Below, in pieces: positions 43,583 to 53,607 of a stretch of 64,000 bases of DNA. How positions within the stretch are numbered: the first letter of the stretch is position 1; each line of letters starts with the position of its first letter. The stretch is taken from the NCBI RefSeq assembly GCF_014076495.1, contig NZ_CP043575.1, positions 682,001-746,000 on the forward strand. Reading direction: 5' to 3'. The translations under genes were made by a program, and so were the position numbers. The DNA comes from Comamonas koreensis (GTDB lineage: Bacteria > Pseudomonadota > Gammaproteobacteria > Burkholderiales > Burkholderiaceae_C). The notes beneath the pieces were generated by a model. The model did no database searches and was not told the origin of the DNA. It saw only the letters and a list, made by a program, of their open reading frames with translations.

Positions 43583-43799
43583 GGTCAATCCTTTCAAGCG
43601 GTAGCTGACAAACGATAGTCGGTATAAATAATATTAATAGAATTTTATTGGCGATAGCTTGCGTATTGTCAGTGTTTGCCCAAGCCCTTGGGGTAGGCGG
43701 TGGCCCTGCGCCGCCGTAGGCCAAGACTGCCATGCCGGACGCGTGAGACGGCAGCCCGCTAAAATGCGGCCTTTGTCGCTTTTTTCTTCCTCCACTCCC

Positions 43800-45839
43800 A
43801 TGGTCAACAATCAGAATATGGCGAATGCGATCCGCGCACTCGCAATGGATGCCGTTCAACAAGCCAATTCCGGCCACCCCGGTGCGCCAATGGGCATGGC
43901 CGATATGGCAGTGGCCTTGTGGAGCAAGCACCTCAAGCACAACCCGCTCAATCCCCAGTGGATCAACCGCGACCGTTTCATCCTGTCGAACGGCCACGGC
44001 TCGATGCTGATTTACGCGCTGCTGCACCTGACCGGCTACGACCTGCCGGTCAGCGAGCTGAAGAACTTCCGCCAGCTGCACAGCAAGACCCCGGGCCACC
44101 CCGAAGTGGACATCACCCCCGGTGTGGAGACGACCACCGGCCCGCTGGGCCAGGGCGTGACCAATGCCGTGGGCTTTGCGCTGGCAGAAAAGCTGCTGGC
44201 CGCTGAGTTCAACCGCCCCGGCCACGATGTGGTGGACCACCACACCTATGTGTTCCTGGGCGATGGCTGCCTGATGGAAGGCATCAGCCACGAAGCCTGC
44301 GCGCTGGCTGGCGCCTGGAAGCTCAACAAGCTGATCGCGCTGTACGACGACAACGGCATCTCCATCGACGGCAAGGTGCAGCCCTGGTTTGTGGACAACA
44401 GCGCCCAGCGTTTTGAAGCCTACGGCTGGAACGTGATCGGCCCGATCGACGGCCACGACCCCAAGGCCGTGAGCGACGCGATTGCCAAGGCCAAGAAGGT
44501 GGCAGACAAGCCCACGTTCATCATCTGCAAGACCTCCATCGGCAAGGGCAGCCCCAACCGCCAGGACACCAGCAAGGCCCACGGCGAGCCATTGGGCGCT
44601 GAAGAAATCGGCCTGACCCGCGCCGCGCTGGGCTGGACCTCGGCCCCGTTCGAGATCCCGGCCGATGTCTACGAAGCCTGGGACCACAAGACCTTTGGCG
44701 CCAAGGCCGAATCCACCTGGGATGCGCAGTTTGCCGAATATGCCAAGGCCTTCCCTGAGCTGGCCGCAGAACTGAAGCGCCGCATGGCCGGCGACCTGCC
44801 CAAGCAGTTTGCCCAAGTGGCCGTGGAAGCCGTGGCCCAGGCCCACACCCAGGGCGAGACCGTGGCCAGCCGCAAGGCCAGCCAGCTGGCGCTGGAAGCC
44901 TTTACCGCTGCCATGCCTGAGCTGCTGGGCGGCTCGGCCGACCTGACCGGCTCCAACCTGACCAACACCAAGTCGACCCCCGCTTTCCGCGTGGACGACA
45001 GCGGCGCCGTGGTCAAGACCGAAGACGGCAAGATCGGCCGCCACATCAACTACGGTGTGCGCGAGTTCGGCATGGCCGCCATCATGAATGGCGTGGCGCT
45101 GCATGGCGGCTTCATCCCCTACGGTGGCACCTTCCTGACCTTCAGCGACTACAGCCGCAATGCCATCCGCATGGCAGCGCTGATGAAGCGCCGCGTGGTG
45201 CATGTGTTCACCCACGACTCCATCGGTCTGGGCGAAGACGGCCCCACCCACCAGTCGATCGAGCACGCCGCCAGCCTGCGCCTGATCCCCAACCTGGATG
45301 TGTGGCGCCCGGCTGATACGGCAGAGACCACCGTGGCCTGGAGCGTGGCACTGACCAACCGCAACAAACCCACCGCGCTGCTGCTGTCGCGCCAGAACCT
45401 GCCTTATGCGCCCAAGAATGGCGACGCGATCGGCAACATCAGCCGCGGCGCCTATGTGCTGTCCGAGCCCTCGGATATCGGCCTGAACAAGAAGGCGCAA
45501 GCCGTGATCATCGCCACCGGCTCGGAAGTGCAGCTGGCCTTGAAGGCCCAGCGCCTGCTGGCCGAGCGCAAGATTGCTGTGCGCGTGGTCTCGATGCCCA
45601 GCACGACCACCTTCGACCGCGAAGACGTGGCCTACAAGCGCAGCGTGTTGCCCGCTGGCCTGCCACGCGTGGCCGTCGAGATGGGTGTGACCGACTTCTG
45701 GTGGAAGTACGGCTGCGCGGCCGTAGTGGGTATTGACTCCTATGGCGAATCGGCCCCCGCTGGCGTGCTGTTCGAGCACTTTGGCTTTACCGCCGACAAC
45801 GTGGCCAACACGGTGCAAGTGGCGCTGCAAAAGCGTTAA
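43800..45839 (+). CDS. tkt: transketolase
   Basis: The 679-residue TPP enzyme shows [59 protein letters not shown], the TPP-binding [20 protein letters not shown], and in the Pyr domain [18 protein letters not shown]. It moves two-carbon units between sugar phosphates in the pentose phosphate (and Calvin) pathways. ATG 43800 gives [19 protein letters not shown], the expected N terminus. GAPDH lies close by. Confidence 0.95.
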   Translation: MVNNQNMANAIRALAMDAVQQANSGHPGAPMGMADMAVALWSKHLKHNPLNPQWINRDRFILSNGHGSMLIYALLHLTGYDLPVSELKNFRQLHSKTPGHPEVDITPGVETTTGPLGQGVTNAVGFALAEKLLAAEFNRPGHDVVDHHTYVFLGDGCLMEGISHEACALAGAWKLNKLIALYDDNGISIDGKVQPWFVDNSAQRFEAYGWNVIGPIDGHDPKAVSDAIAKAKKVADKPTFIICKTSIGKGSPNRQDTSKAHGEPLGAEEIGLTRAALGWTSAPFEIPADVYEAWDHKTFGAKAESTWDAQFAEYAKAFPELAAELKRRMAGDLPKQFAQVAVEAVAQAHTQGETVASRKASQLALEAFTAAMPELLGGSADLTGSNLTNTKSTPAFRVDDSGAVVKTEDGKIGRHINYGVREFGMAAIMNGVALHGGFIPYGGTFLTFSDYSRNAIRMAALMKRRVVHVFTHDSIGLGEDGPTHQSIEHAASLRLIPNLDVWRPADTAETTVAWSVALTNRNKPTALLLSRQNLPYAPKNGDAIGNISRGAYVLSEPSDIGLNKKAQAVIIATGSEVQLALKAQRLLAERKIAVRVVSMPSTTTFDREDVAYKRSVLPAGLPRVAVEMGVTDFWWKYGCAAVVGIDSYGESAPAGVLFEHFGFTADNVANTVQVALQKR

Positions 45840-45863
45840 ACGCGCACCGCCTCAGCAACCAAT

Positions 45864-45906
45864 AACGCAGGGATGCGGGCCGCAGGGCCTGCACCCTGCG
45901 TTTTTT
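45864..45906 (+). terminator. terminator of tkt
   Basis: AACGCAGGG (45864-45872) pairs with CCCTGCGTT (45894-45902), then continues into six T. Confidence 0.75.
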
Positions 45907-45948
45907 ATGCCTGTTGCTGGGTGATCGCCGTGGCAGGCAGGGCAGTGC

Positions 45949-46944
45949 TTATCGGCCCAGGCCTTCGCCGTCGTGGCGGTGCGATTGCGTGGGCTCGGAC
46001 GCCACATCGAACGCGATAAAGGCCAGCACCAGTTGCACGCCCAGGATGATGGGCAGCGCGCTGACCATGACGGTGCCCGCGGTGGTGGCGACATTGGAGA
46101 CGATGGACTGGACCCAGTGGAACAGGCCAAACACGGTGCCCCAGGTGATGAGCAGCAGGCCCAGCGGCAGCTCCAGCGAAGCCACGGACATGCCGCGCAG
46201 GTAGTAGTTGTAGAAAATGCGCTTGCAGAAGTTGCGCAGATGGCCGCTCATGAACTCGGTCAGCACCTTGTGGATCTTGAGGTTGCTGACCTCGTCCTCG
46301 TAGCGCGAATCGATGGGGATGTCCAGAACCACCGCGCGCACCGTGTTCAGCCGGAACAGCATGTCGGTCTCGAAAAAATAGCGCTGGCTGATCTTGTGCA
46401 GCGGCAGCTGCGCGGCCGTACTGGCGGCAATGGCGGTAAAGCCATTGGTGGGGTCAAAGCTGCTCCAGTAGCCCGACGAGAACTTGGTCATGAACGACAG
46501 CACCGCATTGCCAAAGATGCGGATGCGCGGCATGCGGGCGATCTTCTCCAGGTTGAAAAACCGGTTGCCCTTGGTGTAATCGGCGCGGCCGCTGGCAATG
46601 GGGGCTACAAAGCGGGGCACCAGGGTCGGGTCCATCTGCCCGTCGCCATCGATCTTGACCAGCACGCCATAGCCGTCTGCAATCGCTGCGCGGTAGCCCG
46701 CCATCACGGCGCCGCCCACGCCCAGGTTGAGCTCGTTGAACAGCACCCGCACGCGCGCGTCGGGGCAGTGTTCCTGCACAAAGCGGCCACTGCCATCGGG
46801 GCAGCAGTCGTCGACGATGTAGATGCCATCGACCTCGGGGCCGATCTCGGCAATCACCGCCAGGATATGGCGCGTCACCTTGTAGCAGGGAATGACGACT
46901 GCCGTGCGCAGGCTGGAAGGCGAAGAGGGGAGCGACAGACTCAT
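45949..46944 (-). CDS. family 2 glycosyltransferase, DPM1/polyprenyl-phosphate type, with C-terminal membrane helices
   Basis: The 331-residue protein has a GT-A domain (about 10-230) with VVIPCYKV, IVDDCCPDGS and the metal-binding VKIDGDGQMDP, then two hydrophobic segments near the C terminus (LPLGLLLITWGTVFGLFHWV, LPIILGVQLVLAFIAFDVA). Relatives load a sugar onto a polyprenyl phosphate carrier or build surface glycans. DUF2304 proteins often partner such enzymes; one is found at 53.2 kb, not adjacent. The start is ATG 46944. Confidence 0.85.
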   Translation of the reverse strand: MSLSLPSSPSSLRTAVVIPCYKVTRHILAVIAEIGPEVDGIYIVDDCCPDGSGRFVQEHCPDARVRVLFNELNLGVGGAVMAGYRAAIADGYGVLVKIDGDGQMDPTLVPRFVAPIASGRADYTKGNRFFNLEKIARMPRIRIFGNAVLSFMTKFSSGYWSSFDPTNGFTAIAASTAAQLPLHKISQRYFFETDMLFRLNTVRAVVLDIPIDSRYEDEVSNLKIHKVLTEFMSGHLRNFCKRIFYNYYLRGMSVASLELPLGLLLITWGTVFGLFHWVQSIVSNVATTAGTVMVSALPIILGVQLVLAFIAFDVASEPTQSHRHDGEGLGR

Positions 46945-48323
<1,379 letters not shown>

Positions 48324-48376
48324 GCGCGGTGGGCGGCCCGGGCGCAGGCCCGGCGCACGGCACACCCTACCCAGAA

Positions 48377-48407
48377 AACCAGCACCGGCAACCGTGCTGG
48401 TTTTTTT
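48377..48407 (+). terminator. terminator of gap
   Basis: ACCAGCAC (48378-48385) pairs with GTGCTGGT (48394-48401), followed by seven T. Confidence 0.85.
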
Positions 48408-48477
48408 GTGCCCGTTTGCAAGCGCCGTCTGGCAGAAACACCTATATTGCCTGATCAATTTGAGGAGATCTACTGAT

Positions 48478-48885
48478 ATGGCGCAGCAGGCACAAGCCCA
48501 GGCACAGAGCACGACCAGCAACTACCGCGTGGATTTGCACAACCCCCAAGGCCATGCATGGCATGGCGATGAGCCCCAGGCCGTGGGCGGTGGCGATACG
48601 GCCCCCAGCCCCATGCAGCTGCTGCTGTCGGCCCTGGGTGCCTGTACGACGATTACGGTGCAGATGTATGCACAGCGCAAGGCCTGGCCACTGACGGGGG
48701 TGAAGGTGGATCTGGCGCTGAACCCCGATGGCGGCGCCGCAGCGGGCAACGACATCGTGCGCCGCATTCAGCTCGAAGGCGATCTGAGCGACGAGCAGCG
48801 CAGCCGCCTCCAGCAGATTGCAGAAGCCTGCCCGGTGCACAAGTTGTTGGTGGGGGAGGTGCGGGTGGTCACGGCGCTGGCTTGA
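48478..48885 (+). CDS. OsmC-like family protein
   Basis: The 135-residue protein has the OsmC fold with [19 protein letters not shown] (resolving/peroxidatic Cys about 59) and [11 protein letters not shown] with the second Cys. OsmC/Ohr proteins reduce organic peroxides; the HK after the second Cys fits the YhfA/OsmC-like branch, whose role is less clear. GAGGAG precedes ATG 48478. Its stop codon coincides with the left end of a repeat element. Confidence 0.85.
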   Translation: MAQQAQAQAQSTTSNYRVDLHNPQGHAWHGDEPQAVGGGDTAPSPMQLLLSALGACTTITVQMYAQRKAWPLTGVKVDLALNPDGGAAAGNDIVRRIQLEGDLSDEQRSRLQQIAEACPVHKLLVGEVRVVTALA

Positions 48886-49049
48886 GAGACGCTAGTACAG
48901 CCCTTGATACGTCGTTGCCTGGCCGGCCGCGCCAAGCCTTGTCGTACGTCTGTACTGCCTGCGGCTTGACGCCTAGTCGGGGACGCCTAGTCGGGGACGC
49001 CTAGTCTCAACCGCAAACCTTCGGTTTGTTGGGCTGTATTAACGCCTCA
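48885..49049. repeat. MITE-like repeat, copy 1
   Basis: A 165-bp element bounded by AGAGACGCTAGTACAGCCC (48885-48903) and its imperfect inverse GGGCTGTATTAACGCCTCA (49031-49049); 15 of 19 positions match. Inside are the blocks CCTTGATACGTCGTT, CCTTGTCGTAC, CTGTACTGCCTGC, a tandem GACGCCTAGTCGGG unit present three times (the last ending TCTCAACC) and a CAAACC-TTC-GGTTTG hairpin. It starts on the last base of the OsmC stop codon. A second copy lies at 50604-50740. Confidence 0.75.
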
Positions 49050-49122
49050 TGAAGGCTGGCCGGACACCCGGAGAGTCAAAGCAGGCCCTGAAGGCTTGCT
49101 TTGGAGCGCGATTGACGGCGCG

Positions 49123-49365
49123 TTATTGCACAACGATATTGTTGTGGTCGATATGGTAGTCAAAGTCGGGCTTGGCCAGCGACACGGTCACGGGTTGGCC
49201 TTCGATGGTCCAGGACAGCACAAAGCTGGCGATGGCCGTTGATACATCGACTTCCATGGGGCTTGGGATGGTTTCGAGCTGACCGTCCCCGATGCGGTGC
49301 TGAACAATGCCTACCACGCGAGCCTTGAAGTTCTCGGGGTAGTTGTGGGAGTGTTGAGTCGTCAT
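49123..49365 (-). CDS. small protein of unknown function
   Basis: The 80-residue protein starts MTTQHSHNYPENFKARVVGI after a good AAAGGAG, and appears to form beta strands (MEVDVSTAIASFVLSWTIEG, VTVSLAKPDFDYHIDHNNIV). It has no signal or membrane segment, so it is cytoplasmic. I do not recognise a family. It lies between the two repeat copies and is divergent from the pirin gene. Confidence 0.65.
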   Translation of the reverse strand: MTTQHSHNYPENFKARVVGIVQHRIGDGQLETIPSPMEVDVSTAIASFVLSWTIEGQPVTVSLAKPDFDYHIDHNNIVVQ

Positions 49366-49689
49366 TGGTTGTCTCCTTTCAATGAGGGGGCACCGAATTC
49401 CAGCCTGGCATCATGCGTTGCCAAGCCGGAGTCATGGAAGCCGCCAGCACGACCTGGCAAATCTGAGAGTTGCACCGGCTGCCAGAGCGAATCCCTGGGA
49501 GCCTGTCGTCGCGCCAGCTGCTGCCGGGCGCTAACACGTTGGAATATGTGGCAGTGACGCCCTCTCTGGTCATCACTTCCGCACCACTTGTTTGTACCAT
49601 ACCTGCAAGGCAGTGATGTGTAGGTCTGTTTCGGCGGAATGTGCGCGCCTTCGCGCAAGCGCACCCGCCCCCGATGAAGGAGATGGAAT
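49366..49689. other. divergent intergenic region before the pirin gene
   Basis: This 324-bp region shows no convincing gene. It should hold the promoters for the 80-residue protein and the pirin. A small inverted repeat GTGCGC/GCGCAC (49641-49664) lies close to the pirin start; AAGGAG precedes its ATG. Confidence 0.5.
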
Positions 49690-50604
49690 ATGAGTAACGA
49701 TAACAAGGCCTTGCGGCATTACCCCGGGCGGGTTGCGGATGTGGGCGGTGTGCCGGTGCTGCGCGCGCTGCCCCAGCGCGGACGGCGCATGGTGGGCGCC
49801 TGGTGTTTTCTGGACCATGCGGGTCCTTCGCACTTTGAGAGCGGGCCCGGCATGCAGGTGGGCCCACACCCCCACACCTGTTTGCAGACCTTCACCTGGA
49901 TGATCGAGGGCGAGATCCTGCACCGCGACAGCCTGGGCAGCGAGCAGCCGATCCGCCCCGGCCAGGTCAACCTGATGACCGCTGGCAAGGGCATTGCGCA
50001 TTCGGAAGAGAGCCTGGGTAAGCCGGACTTTCATGCGGTGCAGCTGTGGATTGCGCTGCCCAAGGACCAGCGCTTTATGCCCCCGCGTTTTCAGCACTAC
50101 CCGCAGCTGCCCCGGCTGCAGGATCAGGGCATCCAGATGACGGTGCTGGCGGGAGACTGGCTGGGCCAGCAGGCACCCACCGAGGTGCACAGCCCGCTGG
50201 TAGCAGTCGATATGGAAGCGGCGCAGGCCAGCAGCGCCAGCCTCGCGTTGCGGCCCGATTTTGAATACGCGGTGCTCTGCCTCTACGGCGAAGTGCAGGT
50301 CAATGGCGAGGCGGCCCCCAGCAATGAACTGGTCTACCTGCCCGATGGCCAAACCAGCCTGGATCTGCAATGCGGCGCCGGCAGCCGCTGCATCTTGCTG
50401 GGCGGCACGCCCTATGAAGGCGGCGTGATGATCTGGTGGAACTTTGTTGGCCAGAGCCAGCAAGAGATCGAGGGCTTTTTGCGCGACTGGCAAAACGGTG
50501 AAGGCTTTGGGGCGCCGGTGGCCTCGCCGCTGCCGCCGCTGGTGGCTCCTTCGCTCGAAGGCGTGCACCTGCGCAGTCCGGGCGAGGCGCCCACCAAGGA
50601 CTAA
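49690..50604 (+). CDS. pirin-family bicupin protein
   Basis: The 304-residue protein has the pirin N-terminal cupin with the metal ligands in GPHPHTCLQTFTW (two His), TAGKGIAHSEES (His and Glu), and a second cupin-like half (about 170-290) with YEGGVMIWWNFVG. Pirins bind iron; some act as quercetin dioxygenases, others as redox-sensing regulators. The stop codon TAA forms the left edge of the second repeat element. Confidence 0.88.
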   Translation: MSNDNKALRHYPGRVADVGGVPVLRALPQRGRRMVGAWCFLDHAGPSHFESGPGMQVGPHPHTCLQTFTWMIEGEILHRDSLGSEQPIRPGQVNLMTAGKGIAHSEESLGKPDFHAVQLWIALPKDQRFMPPRFQHYPQLPRLQDQGIQMTVLAGDWLGQQAPTEVHSPLVAVDMEAAQASSASLALRPDFEYAVLCLYGEVQVNGEAAPSNELVYLPDGQTSLDLQCGAGSRCILLGGTPYEGGVMIWWNFVGQSQQEIEGFLRDWQNGEGFGAPVASPLPPLVAPSLEGVHLRSPGEAPTKD

Positions 50605-50740
50605 GAGTCGGTAACACAACCCTTGATACGTCGTTACCGAGCCTTGTCGTACTACTGTACTGCCTGCAGCTCGGCGCCTAGTCGGGGACGCCTAGTCTCA
50701 ACCGCAAACCTTCGGTTTGCTGGGTCGTTTTAGCGACTCT
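50604..50740. repeat. MITE-like repeat, copy 2
   Basis: A 137-bp element bounded by AGAGTCGGTAACACAACCC (50604-50622) and its inverse GGGTCGTTTTAGCGACTCT (50722-50740); 16 of 19 positions match. It shares CCTTGATACGTCGTT, GCCTTGTCGTAC, CTGTACTGCCTGC, two GACGCCTAGTC-type units and the hairpin GCAAACC-TTC-GGTTTGC with copy 1. The left end is the last base of the pirin stop and the right end overlaps the dinG stop, so it fills the whole space between the two convergent genes. Confidence 0.75.
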
Positions 50741-52940
50741 AAGCAGCGCTGGCCGTGCGGCGCTGCAGCGTAAAAGGCGGCAAGCTGGCCAGCAGCCGCT
50801 GGCCATAGCCGGTGCGCACCAGGCGCTTGTCGTAGCAGTAGACATGGGCCTGGTCCACCTCGGTGCGGATCGCGCGCCCGACCCACTGGGCCAGGCGAAT
50901 GGCGGTGGCGGGCACCACAATCTCGCTGAAAGGGTCGCGGCCCGAGTTCTTCAGCCATTCGGCGCGGGCCTCGTCGACCGGGTCATCGGGCGGCGCAAAG
51001 GGCAGCTTGGTGATGAACAGCGATTCGCACAGCGCGCCGGGCAGGTCCAGCCCTTCGCCAAAGCTTTGCATGCCAAAGATGATGCTGGGCAGGCCAGCGG
51101 CCACGCGCTCGCGGTGCTGGTGCAGCAGCTGGCTGCGTGGCAAGGTGTTTTGCACCAGCACATGCTGGCGCATCGCGGTGGGCAGTGCGTCAACGGCCAG
51201 GCGCATCTGCTCGCGCGAGGTGAACAGCACCAGGCCGCCCGATTGCACCTGGGCCAGGTCTTCGAGCAGCGCATCGACCATCTCGTTGGCAAACTGCTGG
51301 GGCGTGCGCGGGTCAGCCTGGGTCTCGGTGACGATCAGACTGCCTTGCTCGGCATAGTTGAAGGGGCTGGCGACCTCCAAGGTCGAGACGGCCGCATCGT
51401 TGTACAGGCCCGATTCGCGCAAGAAGAAATCGAACTGCCCACCGCTGGTGAGCGTGGCCGAGGTGAGCACTGCGCCGCGCACCTGGCTCCAGAGGTGGTG
51501 GCGCAAGGTGGAGCCCGGAATCACCGGGCTCGCATAGGCTTTTATCGCAACAAAATCGCCCACGACATCCAGAGTGAACCACTTGGCGGCCGGCACGCTG
51601 CCCTGGGGCGCATCCTGCAGCAGCAGCTGGGTGGTGTCATGCACGGCCTCCAGGCGCGGGGCCAGGCTGCCCACCTGGGCATACAAGGTGGACAGGCGCT
51701 TGGCTTCGTCGGGCCGGTCGCGCATCTGCGAGCGCAGGGCCTTGGAGATCGCTTGCAGCACATCCAGAAATGCGCTGGCATGGTGCGCGGCCTGGGCCAG
51801 CGGCTCGACCAGCGCGGGCGGCAGCTCGCCCCGGGGCAGGCGCACGCGGGCCGGGCCCCGGCCGCCCGACTGCAGCTGCTGGCGCATGCCCTCGCCGTAT
51901 TCATCCATCAACAGCCTTGCGCAATCTTGCAGATGCTGGCGCAACTGGCCCGAGTGGCGCGGGATGTCGGCAATCTCGCTGACCTCCACCAAGGCGCCCA
52001 CGCGCTGGGCGCGGCTGGCGAGCTTGTCGATCCAGGTGAGCTGGCTCAGGTTCATCTCGCAGGCGAACTGCGACAGCGCAGTGGCGGGCAGGTGGTGGGC
52101 CTCGTCCAGGATCAGCAGGCAGTTGTCCAGCTCGGGCAGCAGGCGTGCGCCCAGGGTGGACAGCAGCAGATCATGGTTGGCCACCAGCACCTGGGCCTGG
52201 ACCAGGTCCTTGCGCTTTTCGTAATAGCTGCAGCTGCCAAACACCGGGCAGTGCTTGCCGGTGCAGGAGCTGCCTTCGGCCGCGACCGGGCTCCAGACCT
52301 CAGGCTCGGGCGGGGTGTCCAGGCTGTCGCGGTCGCCATCCCAGCCCCGGGTGGTCAGCGCGTCGGCCATGCTGGTGTAGAACTGCAGGCGCGCCGCATT
52401 CTCCTGCGGGCTGCGTTGCGATTGGCGCGCCTGCGCGGCTTCTTCGGGAAAGAAATCGTCGTCGATGGGCTCGCCGCCGTCCGCGCCATCGCCCTGGGCC
52501 ACGCTGGCCAGGCGCTCGAGCTTGAGCTTGCAGACATAGCGGCCCCGGCCCTTGGCCAGCGCGTATTTGAAAGGCTGGTCCATCTGCTGGGCCAGCGCCG
52601 GTAAATCCTTGTTCACCAGCTGCTCCTGCAGCGCCACGGTCGCCGTCGAAATCAGCACCCGGGTGCCCCGCTGCAGTGCCATCGCAATTGCCGGCACTGC
52701 ATAGGCGAGCGACTTGCCCACCCCCGTGCCGGCCTGGATCACCGCGATGGCGCGCTGCGGCTCCTCGTCCTCTTCGAGCTTGCCCAGCTGGGCAGCTGCA
52801 AAAGTCTCTGCCACTTTCTCCGCCATCAGCCGCTGGCCGGGGCGCGAGCGAAAGCCACCCTCGACATTGACCATGCGATCGAAGGCGGAAACAGCGCTGC
52901 GGGCCCATTCGGAACTAGACATAGGCGGGGAGTGTGGCAT
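50739..52940 (-). CDS. dinG: ATP-dependent DNA helicase DinG
   Basis: The 733-residue helicase has Walker A AGTGVGKSLAY (about 70-80), an iron-sulfur cluster region with Cys in RYVCKLK, SSCTGKHC and FGSCSYY, the DEAH box LLILDEAHHLP, motif III GAVLTSATLTSGG, and motif VI AIRLAQWVGRAIRTE. It is an XPD-like superfamily 2 helicase acting on D-loops and R-loops in repair. An ATG at 52922 (MSSSEWARS) is an alternative start; neither has a clear Shine-Dalgarno. The stop overlaps the end of the repeat element. Confidence 0.92.
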   Translation of the reverse strand: MPHSPPMSSSEWARSAVSAFDRMVNVEGGFRSRPGQRLMAEKVAETFAAAQLGKLEEDEEPQRAIAVIQAGTGVGKSLAYAVPAIAMALQRGTRVLISTATVALQEQLVNKDLPALAQQMDQPFKYALAKGRGRYVCKLKLERLASVAQGDGADGGEPIDDDFFPEEAAQARQSQRSPQENAARLQFYTSMADALTTRGWDGDRDSLDTPPEPEVWSPVAAEGSSCTGKHCPVFGSCSYYEKRKDLVQAQVLVANHDLLLSTLGARLLPELDNCLLILDEAHHLPATALSQFACEMNLSQLTWIDKLASRAQRVGALVEVSEIADIPRHSGQLRQHLQDCARLLMDEYGEGMRQQLQSGGRGPARVRLPRGELPPALVEPLAQAAHHASAFLDVLQAISKALRSQMRDRPDEAKRLSTLYAQVGSLAPRLEAVHDTTQLLLQDAPQGSVPAAKWFTLDVVGDFVAIKAYASPVIPGSTLRHHLWSQVRGAVLTSATLTSGGQFDFFLRESGLYNDAAVSTLEVASPFNYAEQGSLIVTETQADPRTPQQFANEMVDALLEDLAQVQSGGLVLFTSREQMRLAVDALPTAMRQHVLVQNTLPRSQLLHQHRERVAAGLPSIIFGMQSFGEGLDLPGALCESLFITKLPFAPPDDPVDEARAEWLKNSGRDPFSEIVVPATAIRLAQWVGRAIRTEVDQAHVYCYDKRLVRTGYGQRLLASLPPFTLQRRTASAA

Positions 52941-53227
52941 GGATTGGCCGCTATCGCGGGTACTGGGGTTTTATGCGGTAGTTGGCCGTGGTCGGCAGTT
53001 CAGGAGCAGCGCAACCAGGGCATTCAGAGGACGAACTCCCGCCAGGCAGTGACATTTGGCTGCAATCCCTGGCGTTCCTGCACAGTAGAATCATGCGGCT
53101 GTTCAAATAAGCGATTTGAGCAGGGTAAAAGAATTTTCTGTGTCAGGCAGTAAAGACGCCACCATGGGACACGCGCCGCTTGCGCCTCATCCGGGCCGTC
53201 GGTATGTCCCTGTGCATCAAGGTTGGA

Positions 53228-53581
53228 ATGGCCAATTATCAAATTACGACCACCGTTCTGGGTGTGCTTTTTGCGGCGGTGATTTTGTTTCTGATCCGCG
53301 GCGACCGGCTGTATTTGCGGCTGGGCCTGTTCTGGATGGCTGTTGCCCTGCTGGCCGTATTGCTGGGCGTGTGGCCGCGCCTGCTGGACCACTTTGCCGA
53401 CGGGCTGGGGATTCGTTACTCCCCCACCTTGCTGCTGGTCTGTGCAGTCGGCGTGCTGTTTATCAAGGCCCTGCATGCGGATATGGTCAATACCCGTATT
53501 GAGCGGCAGGTACGGCGCCTGAACCAAAGCCTGGCACTGCTGCAGCTCAAAAACCAGCAAGCGGCCAACGACAAGCGCTAG
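53228..53581 (+). CDS. DUF2304 membrane protein
   Basis: The 117-residue protein has three hydrophobic helices (TTVLGVLFAAVILFLI, LFWMAVALLAVLLGVW, TLLLVCAVGVLFIKAL) and a C-terminal helical tail with VNTRIERQVRRLNQSLALLQ, the layout of DUF2304. Such genes usually accompany DPM1-like glycosyltransferases in polysaccharide loci. Here it opens the polysaccharide locus, 26 bp before manC. Upstream codons exist in frame, but ATG 53228 after AAGGTTGGA fits best. Confidence 0.8.
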   Translation: MANYQITTTVLGVLFAAVILFLIRGDRLYLRLGLFWMAVALLAVLLGVWPRLLDHFADGLGIRYSPTLLLVCAVGVLFIKALHADMVNTRIERQVRRLNQSLALLQLKNQQAANDKR

Positions 53582-53607
53582 GACGCCCATCCACTGAGAT
53601 TATTTGA

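Noticed and set aside
48969..49014. Three tandem GACGCCTAGTC units, considered as a mini CRISPR or VNTR
   Set aside because: The units are 14 bp apart with no spacer sequence of CRISPR size, and no cas genes are present. They are part of the repeat element and recur in copy 2.
52975..52981. GCGGTAG upstream of the polysaccharide locus, like the core of an ops/JUMPstart element
   Set aside because: Only the seven-base core matches; the surrounding JUMPstart sequence is absent and it lies more than 200 bp from the first gene, so chance is likely.
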